64,000 bases of DNA from Liquidambar formosana (GCA_039720395.1 CM077828.1:26206717-26270716); one strand, 5' to 3'; positions 36,062 through 48,239 are shown, counted from the first letter of the stretch. Notes: generated by a model not told the origin, from the letters alone. Numbers and translations: made by a program.

Positions 36062-39000
36062 ATGGAGATTGTTATTTCCGCTGCAGAGAAAATTGGAGAA
36101 TCCGTGGTTAATTCCATCCCAGAGAGAATCGCAGACTCCATGGTTAATTCCATCGCAAAGAAAATCGAAGAAAAAGTGGTCCCGCCACTTCAAGAACATT
36201 TGGGCTATTGGACTGACTGCGGCAGCAACATGAAGACCCTCAAAACAGAAGATGATAGACTCCGTGACATAAAAAATGAGGCGCAACATTCAGTCGATGA
36301 AGCCAGTAGAAATGGACAGGTTATCGCTCCTGGCCTTGACAGCTTGCTAACAAAGGCGGATCGGACCAACGAAGAGGTGAAGAAAATGTTGGAAGATGAA
36401 GTCAGACTCAATAAACGGTGGTGTCAAGATCCGCGTTCACGTTACAACCTTGGTAAGGAAGCAAAGACAAAGACGCAACATGTTATTGGCCTCCGTGCAG
36501 AGATTGCTTGGTCAAATTTTGCAGATTTTGAATCCAGGATGTCGATTATGGAAGAAATCATGGCAGTTCTGAAGGATGATGAAATCAATGCCATTGGGAT
36601 ATGTGGATTAGGTGGCGTTGGGAAGACTACGACGGTGCGGAAAATTCGCAAAAGAGCAAGAGGGGAGAAATTATTTGATGAGATCGTGATGGTAGTTGTT
36701 TCCCAAAATCAAGATGTGAAAGAGATCCAAAAGGAAATTGGAGAAAAGTCAGGCTTGAAGTTCAAGGAGAAGGAGGATTTCTATAAAAGAGCAGAGAAGC
36801 TACAGGCGAGACTGATGGATGGTCGGAGGGTCCTAATAATATTGGACGATGTTTGGGAGCGGCTTGATTTGAAGGAAATTGGAATTCCTTTTGGAGGTGT
36901 TTACAAGGGCTGCAAAGTCATGCTAACTTCACGAAGCATAGATGTTTGCACTATGACGGGAACTCATTCGAATTTCACAATTGGAGTACTATCAGAGGAG
37001 GAGGCGTGGAATCTGTTCAAGGAGAAGGCAGGCAATTCAATAGACTCACCTGATCTGAATCAGATAGCAAAGGAGGTTGTGAAAGAATGTGGCGGTTTAC
37101 CGATTGCAATAGTAACCGTTGGATCAGCACTTAAAGGTAAAGATGAGCCTGTATGGAGAAATGCACTTGGAGAACTAAAGAAGGCTAACCCAGAAAACAT
37201 CGAAGGAATGGAGAAATACGTGTATCAGAGTATTAAATTGAGTTATGATTTTTTGGGTTCGGAAGCGAAGTCATTTTTGTTGCTTTGTTGCCTATTTGAA
37301 GAAGATGCTAACATTTGGTTCACACAACTGGTTAGATATGGAATGGGGCTACGTTTGTTCAGAGGTATTGACACGTTGGAAGAAGCAAGGAACAAAGTAT
37401 TCGCGTTGATGGGCAAGCTTAAAGGTTTTTATTTATTGTTAGCCGGTTCCCATAAAGATCAGTGTGTCAAAGTCCATGACGTAGTGCGTGATGTCATCAG
37501 GTTTATAGCCACACATGGTAAAGAAGAAGTTTTTATGTATGGTGATGGTCGGGAAGCGAAGGAGTGGCTAACAGAGATTCCGGTTGGAGAATACACTTCC
37601 CTTTCTTTGATATCCAATAAGGTTGATGATCGGCTGGACTGCCCAAAACTTGAACTTTTACAACTGATGATGTGGACTAACTGCTGGAGTCTAACACCAA
37701 AAGCGCCAGATGATTTATTTGAAGGGATGAAAGAACTGAGAGTCTTAAATTTGAGTCGTGTTGAGTTTCTTCCATCACCACCACGCTCCCTCTCTCTTTT
37801 GACGAAGCTTCGAACACTGTATCTGTGTGATTGCCAGTTAGAAAATGTATCTGCAATTGGAGAGCTGAAGACACTTGTAATACTCAGCTTTCGCAATTCT
37901 TCTTTTGAGGAGTTGCCTCGAGAAATTAGGAACCTAACTCATCTAAGGATGTTAGATTTGACAGAATGTTGGCTTAAAAGAATTTCACCTGGGGTCATAT
38001 TGAGCTTGAAAAAACTAGAAGAATTGTACCTAAGAAACAGTGGTCTGCAATGGGTGGTTGAAGAAGAAGACGAAGGAGAAAATATGATCAACCTCACTGA
38101 GCTACTATCCTTATCCAATTTGACCCATTTAGAAACTCTTTTACCATATGCCAAATTTCCACGTGGTATCAATCATTTTAAGAACCTTGAGAGATTTTGT
38201 ATATTTATAAATGATGATGACGATGATGATGACGATGATGATGATGAGGATGACGATGACGATGACGATGACGATAACGATGATGATGATGAGGATGACT
38301 TTCGGAATGAATTGGAATTCCCCCGGAATGAATTGAAACTCCATCTTGACACAAGGATTCCTATTGACGGTTGGATTAATGTGCTCCTCAAGAAGACTGA
38401 AACTCTAAGGTTGACATGGAAAGGCGCCAAGAATGTTCTCAATGACCTAATAACCCCAGAGAGTCTTGTAAACTTGAAGTTTTTATGTCTTTGTGATTGT
38501 GAGGGGCTAGAATATCTTATTGATGCAGTGGATTTCATTCCGGATAATATCTTTCCTAACTTGGAGTCTCTAAATATCAATGATGTGGACAATTTGAAAA
38601 TGATATGTCATGGCAAACTTCCAGTGAGGTCGTTCAGAGAACTGAGAAAATTGGATCTACGGAATTTACCTGAATTGATGCATCTGTGGAAGGATCCCAC
38701 TGAAGTTGTATCCCTTCGCAATCTAAGACATGTTGAGGTTAAAGGATGTCATAAATTAGAAAATCTCTTCTCACAATCCACGGCTAGTGGTCTAGAGCAA
38801 CTGGAAGTTCTACAAATAGATAATTGCAAGATGATAGAAGAAATTGTTGCGACCAAAAAAGGAGAACATGGGGAAACAATTACTAGTAAGATCAGGTTCC
38901 CTAAATTAAGTGAGTTGACGCTTGTGGACCTACCAAACCTCATTGGTTTCTGCAAGAGGATGGATGAGATTGAGTTTCCTCAATTAAGGACCCTCTTTCT

Positions 39001-42000
39001 CAAAAAACTACCAGAGCTCAAGAGTTTCTGCCCAAACATTCTGGCTTCAAAGGGGAATCATGATAGTGCCACACAGCATCTATTTAACGAAAAGGTATGA
39101 TTCTCTGTTTTTAAAATGCATAAACTCCTATACGTGCCTCTCATGGAGTACTTCCTAGAAATATTTTATGTTTGAATTTTTTAGGAAATGTTAAGATTCC
39201 AACTGCCTTGAAAAATAGAGGAGTCAAACAACCAAACAATGGACATTTATTTATTTATTTATTTATTTATTTTTGGGTTAACAATCAAACATTGAACTTT
39301 ACTCATGATCCACAGTGCTGGTCTTTCTTTGAGATAAAGAACAAGATTGGGGTAATTGTAGATGACCTGAAGCTGTCCATTTTTATATTTTTATTTTGGG
39401 GGTGGGGGGGTTTGGGGGTAATGGGGTCATACAATCTACAATCTAAAAAACATGCAATAGAATACATCAAAGTATGTCCAGCTTGATGGGTTCACGGAAA
39501 GGTAACACCATATCAGGTTATCAGCATAAATGAATGATATTTGAACTCACTAAGAGCCTGTTTGGGTGTCGAATTCAAAATTAGACAATTTAAGAAATTT
39601 TACAAAGTATTGAAGGTAGAATCCATCATCTTGAATTGATAAATTCAAGAAAATGATGGTTCTCATTTAGATAATATCTATGCTTGATAACTATTTAATG
39701 GATTACAATTTTTTTATCATATCAAAGTTGTCGAATTGAATTCAGACACAATACGGATCAAAACTTGATCCACGGACCGGACTAGAAGAGGAGTAACTTC
39801 TAGACCTCAAAAGCCCAGTTGAAATGTGGTTAAAGGACTTTCTAAGGGAAGTCCATTCATCTAGAAGCCCATTCCAGAGAAGTGAGAAGTAGTACGGGCT
39901 TACTTTTCAGATTGCCGTCGAGGCTTCCAGTGAGCTGCAAGAAACTCTCAGCAAAAGTTTTAGTAGAACGCCTAGATTGGACTATTTGGATTTACTTTGA
40001 GCATTAGTCATACAAAATGAGTGATGACCTTACACCGTGTTAAGTAAGGGGATTAATAGTATGAGCTCTTCAAGTTTTTTGAAACTATTTTAGACATATG
40101 AAGTCCATTCAGCTCCTTGGGTATAAATTCGATCAAAAATATGTTTGGAACATACTTACACATGAGTCAAAATTGATGAAGAATTTTGATCAAATATTTT
40201 TTTAAATGAAAATAACATCAAACTTCGATTTTCACATCTCACCAAACCATGTTGCATTATATAATTGATTTAGAAAATGCTAAAGAGTCTAATATTGCAT
40301 CAATTTTTTATATTTTTTTTAATTATGGATAACTGGCTAGAACCCCATTGTCTGTATATATTTATATCTACTCTGTCATTACTCAAAACAAAACTTTAAA
40401 AGTGCCATTATTCCAGTAGGATGTTTTCATTCAAATAGATATAGTTTTCTTTTAATTTCAATTATCTCAATTACGGGGTCAATTGAACAACGGGGTTTGA
40501 ACAAATAAGTTAAATTATATAATCTTTGTTGAGTTTAATTTAGTATACCACAGTTTTCAGTAGGACAAGTGTGTTGTGATTAGTGAGTAAGTCTTTAGTG
40601 TATGTCATCATTGTCTAATTTAGAATGGGACACCCAAAACAGGCCCTAATTGTAGGGTTCCAGTTGGTGGATCAATTGTACCAACTATTACCACATTTTG
40701 ATTATTTTGGCTTATACTCTTTCAATTCAAAATGAATGGTTTAAATCCCCTTTTTGGATATGATTCAGATTGGGTTCTTCAAACGTATTAAATTTGAATA
40801 AGCTCATATGTGATCCATTGAATGGTTGCTAAATTTATTTTATAATTAATTGTATAAAATAATTAATTTTATTACAATTTACAAAAAAAAAAAAGAAAAA
40901 TGAAAAAAAGAAGAAGAAGAAAACATAGCCTAAATTAACTAGATATATAGAGGAGTAATGAAAAAATATGGGGATTATGGTTTCAAGAAGGCTCATAAAG
41001 GATTTGATCATTGGCTTTTGTTACATATTATTAAGTTGGATACAACCAACCAATCAAAAAGAAAAATAAAAAATAAAAAAGCAATACCAAAGTAAATGGC
41101 ATATGCCTGGCAAAATAATATAGAAAGGGAGGAAAAGGTTTTTCCTTTCCCTTTTTTTCTTTAGCAAGAAAAGGAAATTATCATTTATATGATATAATTT
41201 TAGGTTATTCCGTTAGAATCATTACCCTTTGACACTGCTTAGGATGTAGTATGCACCTATGATTTAATTTCATCAATCTCTTTGATTAATTTTGGCAGAG
41301 CAGCTTCCATTTAAAATATTTAAATTTCGGTAATGGTACATTTGGATGAGAAATTTGCAGGAGGGATTTGGGCTAAAAAAGAATTTCAATGCCAAATTGT
41401 GGTGACAACAGTAGCAGCGAATGAGAAATCTAATCTTAGCCCAAATCTCTCTTGCAAATCCCTCATTGGCAGACCCCCACTACATTATTCCTCTATTATA
41501 AATAAATAAATAAATAAAAAGAAAAGAAAATAATGGGTAGACCATCATACCTCTCTTTCTTGCTCTCTTATCCTTTCCTCTTTTTTGTCTCTACTGCTCA
41601 TTGCAAGAAATCACATTCCATTCTACTTGGTCTTGAGAGGCGTTCAAAAGTTACCTTCCTACTTATCCGCAAGTTGGACATGGGTAAATCGCACAAATCC
41701 ATCATATGAGTGATTTGTCCAAGTTTTAGGGAAAATAAAAATAGAGAAAGTTATGTACCCATCTTATACAGAATGCATTTTTATTTTTATTTTTTAAAAA
41801 ATAGGTATATTTAACAAAAATTTAAGAAGGAATGTTGCTATTATACAATTTATTTAAAGACCAATGCTATTTGACACATGCTATTGACCCAAAATAAAGT
41901 CCCAAATGACATGATTATACCTTTCAGACTTAAAAACACATTTGATTTTAATAAGTTAGTTTCGTATAACCTATGGCATTGCGCCACATCATAAATAATT

Positions 42001-44650
42001 TTATTATGGGTCAGAATATATGGGCCAAGCTTGAACTAAAACATGGGGAAGAACATGTATCAATCTTATATATCTTCTTTTGTTTTGTTTTGTTTTTTTT
42101 TTCTTTTCCTTTCTTTTTAAATTGGAAAATTCTACCAAATGTGAAACAAATTTTTAAAAGAAATGTTACTATGGTAAAATTTACTAGAATATGTTATTAA
42201 CAAAATTGAATGACTTCTACAGGTTAAATCTATGTGTGAACTGAGATCCTTGACAGTGAGCAGCTGTAACAAACTATTGAATGTATTTGCATCCAATTTC
42301 GTTCAAAGCCTACGGAATCTTGAAGAACTTTTCATATGCAATTGTGATTCGATTGAAGTGGTATTTGATTTTGAAGGGATGAATATTGAGGAAGGACGTG
42401 CAACTTTAGCACTCACTTGTTTAAAGAGATTGGAGTTCACATCTCTACCCAAGTTGATTCATCTATGGAAGGAGGTCCCCCTAGGAATTCGGGGCTTTCA
42501 AAACCTACAATCGCTAGAAGTTGGCTACTGTCGGAGTTTGAAAAGTATACTCACCCCTTCCATAGCCGAAAATCTTTTGAAACTTGAAAAACTACACGTT
42601 AGGGATTGTGCCATAATGGAAATTGTTGGCAAAGATCAAGAAGGCGAGGCGGAAAATGAAGAGTCAACAAAAGTCATCGTGTTTAGCCAACTAAAACAAC
42701 TCTATCTTAAAAATCTACCAGACCTCATGAGTTTTGATCCTAAACTTTACACTTTCGAATTCCCCGTCTTGGAAAAGTTGTCACTCGAGGAAAGCAATAT
42801 GAAGGTATTCATTCCATCAATTCTAGGCACACGAAAGCAAAGGACAATCAATGTGAGATCCCATGAAGAAGTTCACGAACAGGTACCCACATAACTTGAG
42901 ATCCAAACCACTGTTACCCCAATATTTATTTTTAATTTCTGTGATCAAAGTCATTGAGAACAAAATCACAACATTTTCAAATTTGAAATGGAATCTTGGC
43001 ATGTAGCCGGATTTTAATGAACTTGAAAATTGAAGAAAAAGATAATGAAAAACTATACGACTTTTTCTCTTGTTACAGTGTATCACCATTTTACTTTAAG
43101 GGCTGTTTGGACTTTGACAAATCTAAAAATCTGCTAATTAAAAATAAATCTAATCAGTTTTAATTTCATACTTTTTGGTTAGTCATTTTTTACTATCAAT
43201 CTTTCTGTTGAAAACAATATATAAATACAATTATATTTTCAAAATTTATTTAATTCACTATATTTTGGGACCAGTGATATGACACATGTATCAAAAGACA
43301 TTATTTCATTCATTTGAAATTAGACTTGTTGGTTGTCGGGGTTTTCCCGTTTTGGTGCATACGCACACAAATAGATGTCACTTAATCAACAATTGGGTTT
43401 GTTGGCAGCAAATCAAATTCCCAAGCTTGGAGGTATTAACCCCCGGGGGTGGAGACAATGTGGAAGGGATACTCGATGGTCAACTACTAGCCCACTCCTT
43501 TTGTAAACTAAGGAAGATCCGTGTGGAAGAATGTAAGGAACTGTTGGCTGTCCCTTCAAATTGGCTGCCAGGCTTACAAAAACTAGAAGTCCTCACCATA
43601 CGAAATTGTGACTCGCTGGTAGACGTATTTGAAGTACAAGGGCTGAATGTTGAGGAAAGAGATGCGGTGCTCCTCCCCAAGCTGAAGGAATTGTGTTTGT
43701 TGGGTCTTCATAAACTAGAAAAGGTATGAACCTCACAATTTAAGTAAACAAAGGGGATGGAGGAAAAAACTTAAACCACTCCACGAATACAATTTCTGTT
43801 ATTTTTATCTACTCCATCCGTAATCAATTCACCTATTAACACAATTCCTCTATGGCTTTGCAGCTTTTATTTCCTACCTGCCTCTTGAGTAACCTAAAAT
43901 GGCTAGAGGTTGGGTACTGCGACAATTTGAGAAATTTATTCTCTCCTTCCATGGCTAGAGCTCTTGTGCACCTTGAAGAACTATTTATATCGTATTGCGA
44001 AATCATGGAAGAAATAGTAGTGAAGGGAGAGAACGAAGAAGCAGACGGAGGGAATAAGATCGTCATCCCACGATTACAACATTTAACTCTTTATTCTCTA
44101 CCAAACCTCACAAGCTTCTACCAGAGTCCCTATGCTTTTGACTTGCCACTGCTAGAGCATGTGTCCGTCCTTGATTGCCCTAAAATGAAGACTTTCTCTT
44201 TGGGAAGCCTGAGCACACCAAAGCTACAGCAAGTGAAAGTAGATCGTTTACCAAGGGAACACTTTTGGATGGGAGACCTTAATAATACCATACAAGAGCT
44301 CTTCCAAAGAAATAGAAAGGTATGTGTTGACTCTCAATAGTAAATAAACAATTATTTAATGAATGCCCTTCTCTATTTAATAACCACCTTTCGAGATTCA
44401 TAATTCAAAATTTAACTTCTTTCAGCTTCTTTCTCCCCTGTTTTCGTGAATTATTTTTTCCATGTTTATTTGTGAATGCAATTCGTATGTGACCCAACTC
44501 TACTTGCTCATAATACCAACCTTTGAATAATTATTATAAATAAATAATAATAATAATAACTTTTTCAAGATGTATGCAACGACAGAGGCGGATGGACCTT
44601 GGTGCATCCATGCGCACGTGCAACTACTTAAATTTTTTATAATAATAATA

Positions 44651-44681
<31 letters not shown>

Positions 44682-45688
44682 TAAGTAAATTTTATTTAAA
44701 TTTACTAAAGTGCTTTAGTCCCCATTGAGAAAAAAATAGTTCATTTTGATTAAATTTGGTTAAATTTTGATTAATTTTAGTTAAATTTACTAATGTACAC
44801 CACTTTTCTCTCAACCGTTCTAATCTTTATCTTACCATAACTACCTTATACCATGGCTCTCTTCTTAATCCCATACCCACCTCTTTAGATTCATAATTTT
44901 AAATTGAATTTCTTTCAGCATTTTCCCCCTATTTTTATGGTTTTTTTTTTTTTTTTTATGATGTTTATTTTTGCATGCAATTAGCAATATTAAGCCATAT
45001 TTACTAGGGTAGAAATAAGCAACCAGCAATCATTGTAGTTTTAATTTTGGTGATGTGGCTTATCAATTCAACGGTATGTCTAATGTTCTAATGACCAAAA
45101 ATTACTTTCTGTTGAAGAAGTGATTCATATTGTATATTTGTCTGAATGTAATATGGCATTAAGTGCACTGTGTATACTGAAATGCAACACTTAAGTTAAT
45201 TATGCGAGAGGCTAATGGATAAGATGGTCCTGGTAATACTGGAAGATGTTTAATTGAGTGAGACGAGGAGGCATAAGGAATTCCTTTAATTTGGAGGTGA
45301 TCGATGGTAAAGGTCGCAAAGTCATGATAACATCACAAAACCAAGATGTATGCAACAAGATGAGACCTCGTCACTATTATATATGTTGACATGGTTCTAG
45401 TTTACCCATCACTAGTGTATTGTCCCCCCCCCCCCCCCCCCCCCCCCCGGCCTTTTTCATTTTTGCACATTTGCAATTGTAATAGGATGAAAATTAAGCT
45501 CATTTAAATTTTATGTTGTTGTTCAGGAAGAAGATTTTGATGACGAAGACGACGATGCGGATTGTGATGATGATGATGATGATGATGATGAGGAGGAGGA
45601 TGAGGATGAAGATGAGGATGATGATGATGATGATGACAATGACGGCAGCGATGACAACGATGGCAACAACGACGACCATGAGAACTAA
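36062..45688 (+). CDS. Intact CC-NB-ARC-LRR immune receptor, gene B
   Basis: The joined exons 36062-39094, 42223-42882, 43409-43723, 43864-44319 and 45527-45688 give 1541 codons; all four introns are GT-AG and phase 0. The protein is a cytoplasmic nucleotide-binding receptor of the plant CNL class, RPS2/RPS5/At4g27190-like. Its start matches copies A and C (MEIVISAAEKIGE). An in-frame ATG at 36020 would add MDEIPSRKRKRKGV. Motifs: coiled-coil region to about 150; P-loop GLGGVGKTT 182-190; RNBS-A 204-215; kinase-2 LDDVW 261-265; RNBS-B CKVMLTSRS 284-292; GGLPIAI 344-350; RNBS-D CCLF 409-412; VHD 471-473 in the MHD position; LRRs from about 540 to 1488. An acidic tract fills 718-746, and the last exon is mostly Asp/Glu. 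No stop or frameshift was found. Function as an effector sensor is inferred from the family. Confidence 0.9.
38213..38299 (+). repeat. Coding GAY repeat, 29-residue acidic tract in LRR
   Basis: A GAT/GAC/GAG run encodes 25 Asp, two Glu and one Asn among 28 acidic-type positions, residues 718-746 of gene B. At this point copies A and C have only a short DKDPNWYREFEF-type sequence. The mix of GAT and GAC shows it is not a freshly slipped pure repeat. It interrupts the LRR solenoid. Confidence 0.9.
39554..40646. mobile_element. MITE-family element in intron 1
   Basis: The ends are GAGCCTGTTTGGGTGTCGAA and, read inward from the right, GGGCCTGTTTTGGGTGTCCC. TAA lies on both sides (39551-39553 and 40647-40649). 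It shares ends with 24662-24919 but is about 1.1 kb, so it either holds a nested insertion (about 39735-40560) or is a longer member. PIF/Harbinger-like. Confidence 0.65.
41335..41470. repeat. Imperfect palindrome in intron 1
   Basis: The left arm, TTTGCAGGAGGGATTTGGGC, pairs with GCCCAAATCTCTCTTGCAAA near 41436-41455. The segment could fold into a hairpin and looks like a short MITE. No target duplication was identified. Confidence 0.55.
42223..42882 (+). CDS. Gene B exon 2 (LRR)
   Basis: The acceptor is TTCTACAG and the donor is CAG/GTACCC. The exon adds 220 residues (1012-1231) with several irregular LRRs of the LxxLxxLxVxxC type typical of this CNL group (LEELFICNCDSIEVVF, LQSLEVGYCRSLKSIL). 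If the intron after it were retained, translation would stop after three codons. Copies A and C lack most of this exon. Confidence 0.85.
43409..43723 (+). CDS. Gene B exon 3 (LRR)
   Basis: The acceptor is GTTGGCAG and the donor is AAG/GTATGA. It gives 105 residues (1232-1336), starting QIKFPSLEVLTPGGG. The second half is closely matched by the hybrid exon in copies A and C. Intron retention would give a stop after one codon. Confidence 0.85.
43864..44319 (+). CDS. Gene B exon 4 (LRR)
   Basis: The acceptor is GCTTTGCAG and the donor is AAG/GTATGT. It gives 152 residues (1337-1488), with LKWLEVGYCDNLRNLFSPS and LEELFISYCEIMEEIVVKG phrases. It matches 22344-22785 in copy A, where it is broken. 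Reading on into the intron would add VCVDSQ and stop, a possible alternative C terminus without the acidic tail. Confidence 0.85.
45205..45375 (+). pseudogene. NB-ARC relic inside gene B intron 4
   Basis: The bases from 45209 read RLMDKMVLVILEDV and then TAA, matching RLMDGRRVLIILDDVW of gene B at kinase-2. They continue with recognisable GGCATAAGGAATTCC and GTCGCAAAGTCATGATAACA phrases that equal the RNBS-B region (GCKVMLTS). It is a decayed second NB-ARC piece on the same strand. Its downstream part is repeated at 48240-48330 outside the gene. It is not an exon. Confidence 0.8.
45424..45448 (+). repeat. Run of 25 cytosines in intron 4
   Basis: A pure C run of 25 is followed by GG, 78 bp before the acidic terminal exon. 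Such runs are rare in AT-rich plant DNA and are also a frequent place for assembly or sequencing error, so the exact length should not be trusted. Confidence 0.9.
45527..45688 (+). CDS. Gene B terminal exon, poly-acidic tail
   Basis: After GTTGTTCAG the frame opens EEDFDDEDDDADC. It continues as a nearly unbroken Asp/Glu run, then DNDGSDDNDGNNDDHEN and TAA at 45686-45688. The same exon position in copy A and in the relic at 48434-48503 is also acidic but short, so the tail is ancestral and its expansion is specific to B. The intron before it is 1207 bp and holds an NB-ARC relic and a poly-C run. Confidence 0.75.
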   Translation, partial: EEDFDDEDDDADCDDDDDDDDEEEDEDEDEDDDDDDDNDGSDDNDGNNDDHEN

Positions 45689-47130
45689 ATGCTAGATGAG
45701 ACGCAAACTGGGGTGAGTTTGTTGCAATTATGTACCCTAATGAGTAACCATGTTGATGGCTTTTCTCCATCCGTGCAAAACTCAATTAGGGCATAAACCC
45801 CTCCTCCTATGCAAATGACTGCATCAATGACAAGTGTTTTTCCTTTTTTTTTTTTTTTTGGTTAAAGACTGCCTTCAAGACAATTAAATACAACTCGATC
45901 ATAACTGTTTCATTAGTATATTAATTATAGATCTAGTGTACTACTTTGCAAAGAGCACTTTCCATGAGCCAACTTCCAAATAAAAATAGAATGAAATGAA
46001 ATGCTTTACACATGCCAAGTAGCATCACATTATCATTCATTAATTTTGTTTATTTTATTTTGATTGGGTAACACTTCATCGTTCTTTCAACAAATTATAA
46101 AGTAATATTAAATAATCCCTAAATAAGAATTCATAGTAGATTTGGTGTAGGAATTGAAGTAATCTCTGTTCCAATATTTTCATCTTTATCTATTGAGTGG
46201 AATCAATTAATATAGATAGCATCACATATGCTTTGATTCTGATTAGTTTTCTCTTTTTAATATTGGACTACAAATGATTTCATTATTCATGTGTTTTACC
46301 ATCAAGACTGTCTTTCAGGGAAGTCCAGCTGAGTAAAAAAGGTTGATGTGCAATTTATGAAGGCGGCAAAATAAGGTCGTCCCTCTGTGTGGCATGTAGA
46401 AGAACTCTGTGTGGCATGTAGAAGAACTGGAGAAGTATTCGTTGGTGATGATGATCCCTAAAGTTTGAACTATTAGCCTTTTGTCTTAGCAAAAAGAAAA
46501 ACTATCAGTCCTTTGTTTCTATTATCTTTCATTTGTGGTTTGACGTGAGTCGCACCATGTTCTTTGTAAGCCCAGGCAAGCACCTTAAAGTGCACAACAT
46601 GCATATTTGTTTAATTGCGTGCTCATGCATTGAGAATTGTTTTCTTTTATCCATTTTGTAACGCTTATGATGATAGCATTGTATGCATATTCATGTTTTC
46701 TTTTATTCACGTTGTGACTTGTGATGCCTGTAATAAAACTTGCTGTTTGCATGTTTGTATGTTGAGATTTGTCTAGCTTTATCCATATTGCGATAATTGT
46801 AATATTTTCAATGTCATTTTAGATTATTTCCTTGAATTTCCTTCTTTCATTTCTATATTCACTGTGTGGTGTCATTCTTTTCATGTTATTTTTATTTTCT
46901 TGGAATAAATAACGTGTAAAAATATCAGATTCTTGCATTCTTTGCACCTGATGTCGAGTGGTCTCCTCAAACTTCCTGCATGCCTAAATGTGGTTCATCA
47001 GCCTCAGAATATTTTGATGCACAAAATGTTATGCCAGATCACTTTGGTCGACTTTTATTTAACATAGAATAAGACAATGGTATCACCATCTACTTAGTTA
47101 AACTCCAATAATTGAAATCATTAAGATGGG
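45689..47130 (+). repeat. Gene B 3' flank, duplicated unit 1
   Basis: The CNL 3' flank unit includes GTGAGTTTGTTGCAATTATG after the terminal exon, AAATAAAAATAGAATGAAAT near 45978 and ATTGGACTAC near 46263, with a 24-bp tandem repeat at 46396-46430. It matches 48530-50210 and, in part, 23440-24660. Any 3' UTR of gene B lies in its first part; a GTGAGT after CTGGG at 45711 may be a donor within the 3' UTR. Confidence 0.7.
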
Positions 47131-48239
47131 AAAAAAATTTCAAAAAGAAAAAGGTAAAAAAAGAGGCCAAAAAAGCCAACCCTATGAATCGATCTTGATT
47201 ACTTTATGAAACTGGGGTCTAGGTATTTGGAATTAATTGGTGTGCTCCCCTGTAAAGTAAATTGGACCTATTGGTTCCGTTTATGACAAAATAATCTGGG
47301 TTCTAGTCTTGTTGTTTGGTTTCCTTTTTCTGCATAATAGGTACAATTTAGATCGTACTATTCTTTTGATAGAACTTAGAAGCTAGGATAGGCACGGCTC
47401 ATCACCTAATGGCAACTAGTTACCATTCGACCAAGACCACTAAGATAAATTGGTCTGACCCAAAAAAAAACAAAAGAACAAAAACTCTGATAAACTGGAA
47501 TTTCTTGTATAAGTGAAATAAACATTTGTTGGCGAGTTAGTACTTCTTTGCCATTGCTCACAATTAATTTTTCGTGGTGGCGCTGGCTATACCCAATCGG
47601 CCAATTTGAGGAGGTACCCTTGAAGAACCTGTTGGACCAGCACCTGCGAACATGTTTGGCTACTGGCATTGAAATGATATTCCCAAACATTTTCCTCAGC
47701 GCATCCATGGCCCCTGCTTTGGTCTTTTCATCTGGTTGTTGCTTTGTTCTCATTGCCTCGTCTGTTATTATCACCTATTGAATGCTGGATCCTGGCATCT
47801 CATTCTCCAAATGCTGTAATCTCAATACATAGCATGAAACCATGATTTAAATACATTTGTGTTTTCTTTTTTTTCCTTTTTACCCACCAGTTTTCTGAAA
47901 TTTTGAAGCAAGAAGTTTTCAATTTTTGGATGTGAAAGTACCTGCCAAACCGGGTACTATCCGCGCCTTTCATGCGCGTAAAGGAAGAACTTAGTGCCAG
48001 GGCCAGTGGATCAGAATTTGTAAGGGAATTTGAGAAATATTTTGGTGTTTATGGCCATGCTGAACTCATATAGTGCTAGTTTTCATTGCTGCTTCAAGAT
48101 GAAGGGATCAGTTTAAATGGACTAAGAAAATAGTTGTACAACAATAGTATTGGTTTGCTCATCAGAAAATTAAAAAAAATGGCAATTGTTTCTAGTGGCA
48201 AAAATGACTACTTTACTCTTAATGCCTACCGCTCACTTC
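47131..48239. other. Stretch between the two 3' flank units
   Basis: There is no copy elsewhere in the window. A 122-residue frame on the minus strand (47774-47406) has balanced composition (for example DALRKMFGNIISMPVAKHVR) but resembles no family I recognise. A plus-strand frame overlaps it, so neither is called as a gene. It may be a captured exon. Confidence 0.35.

Larger units (their letters stand above)
39095..42222 (+). other. Gene B intron 1 with MITEs
   Basis: This 3128-bp intron begins GTATGATTCT, as in copies A and C, and ends TTCTACAG. Only its first and last few hundred bases match A and C. The middle holds the element at 39554-40646 and a palindromic stretch at 41335-41470. No extra LRR exon was found in it. 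Confidence 0.75.

Noticed and set aside
38141..38592. Minus-strand frames rich in Ser and Ile over the acidic tract
   Set aside because: Shadows of the GAY repeat in gene B exon 1.
44575..44700. Possible hAT left end (CAGAGGCGGATGGACC) in intron 4
   Set aside because: No matching right end or 8-bp duplication was found.
45504..45785. His-rich minus-strand and Met-rich plus-strand frames
   Set aside because: Other-frame readings of the poly-Asp terminal exon.
47406..47774. 122-residue minus-strand frame as a gene
   Set aside because: Balanced composition but no recognisable family, no neighbouring exons and an overlapping plus-strand frame; noted only as an open question.
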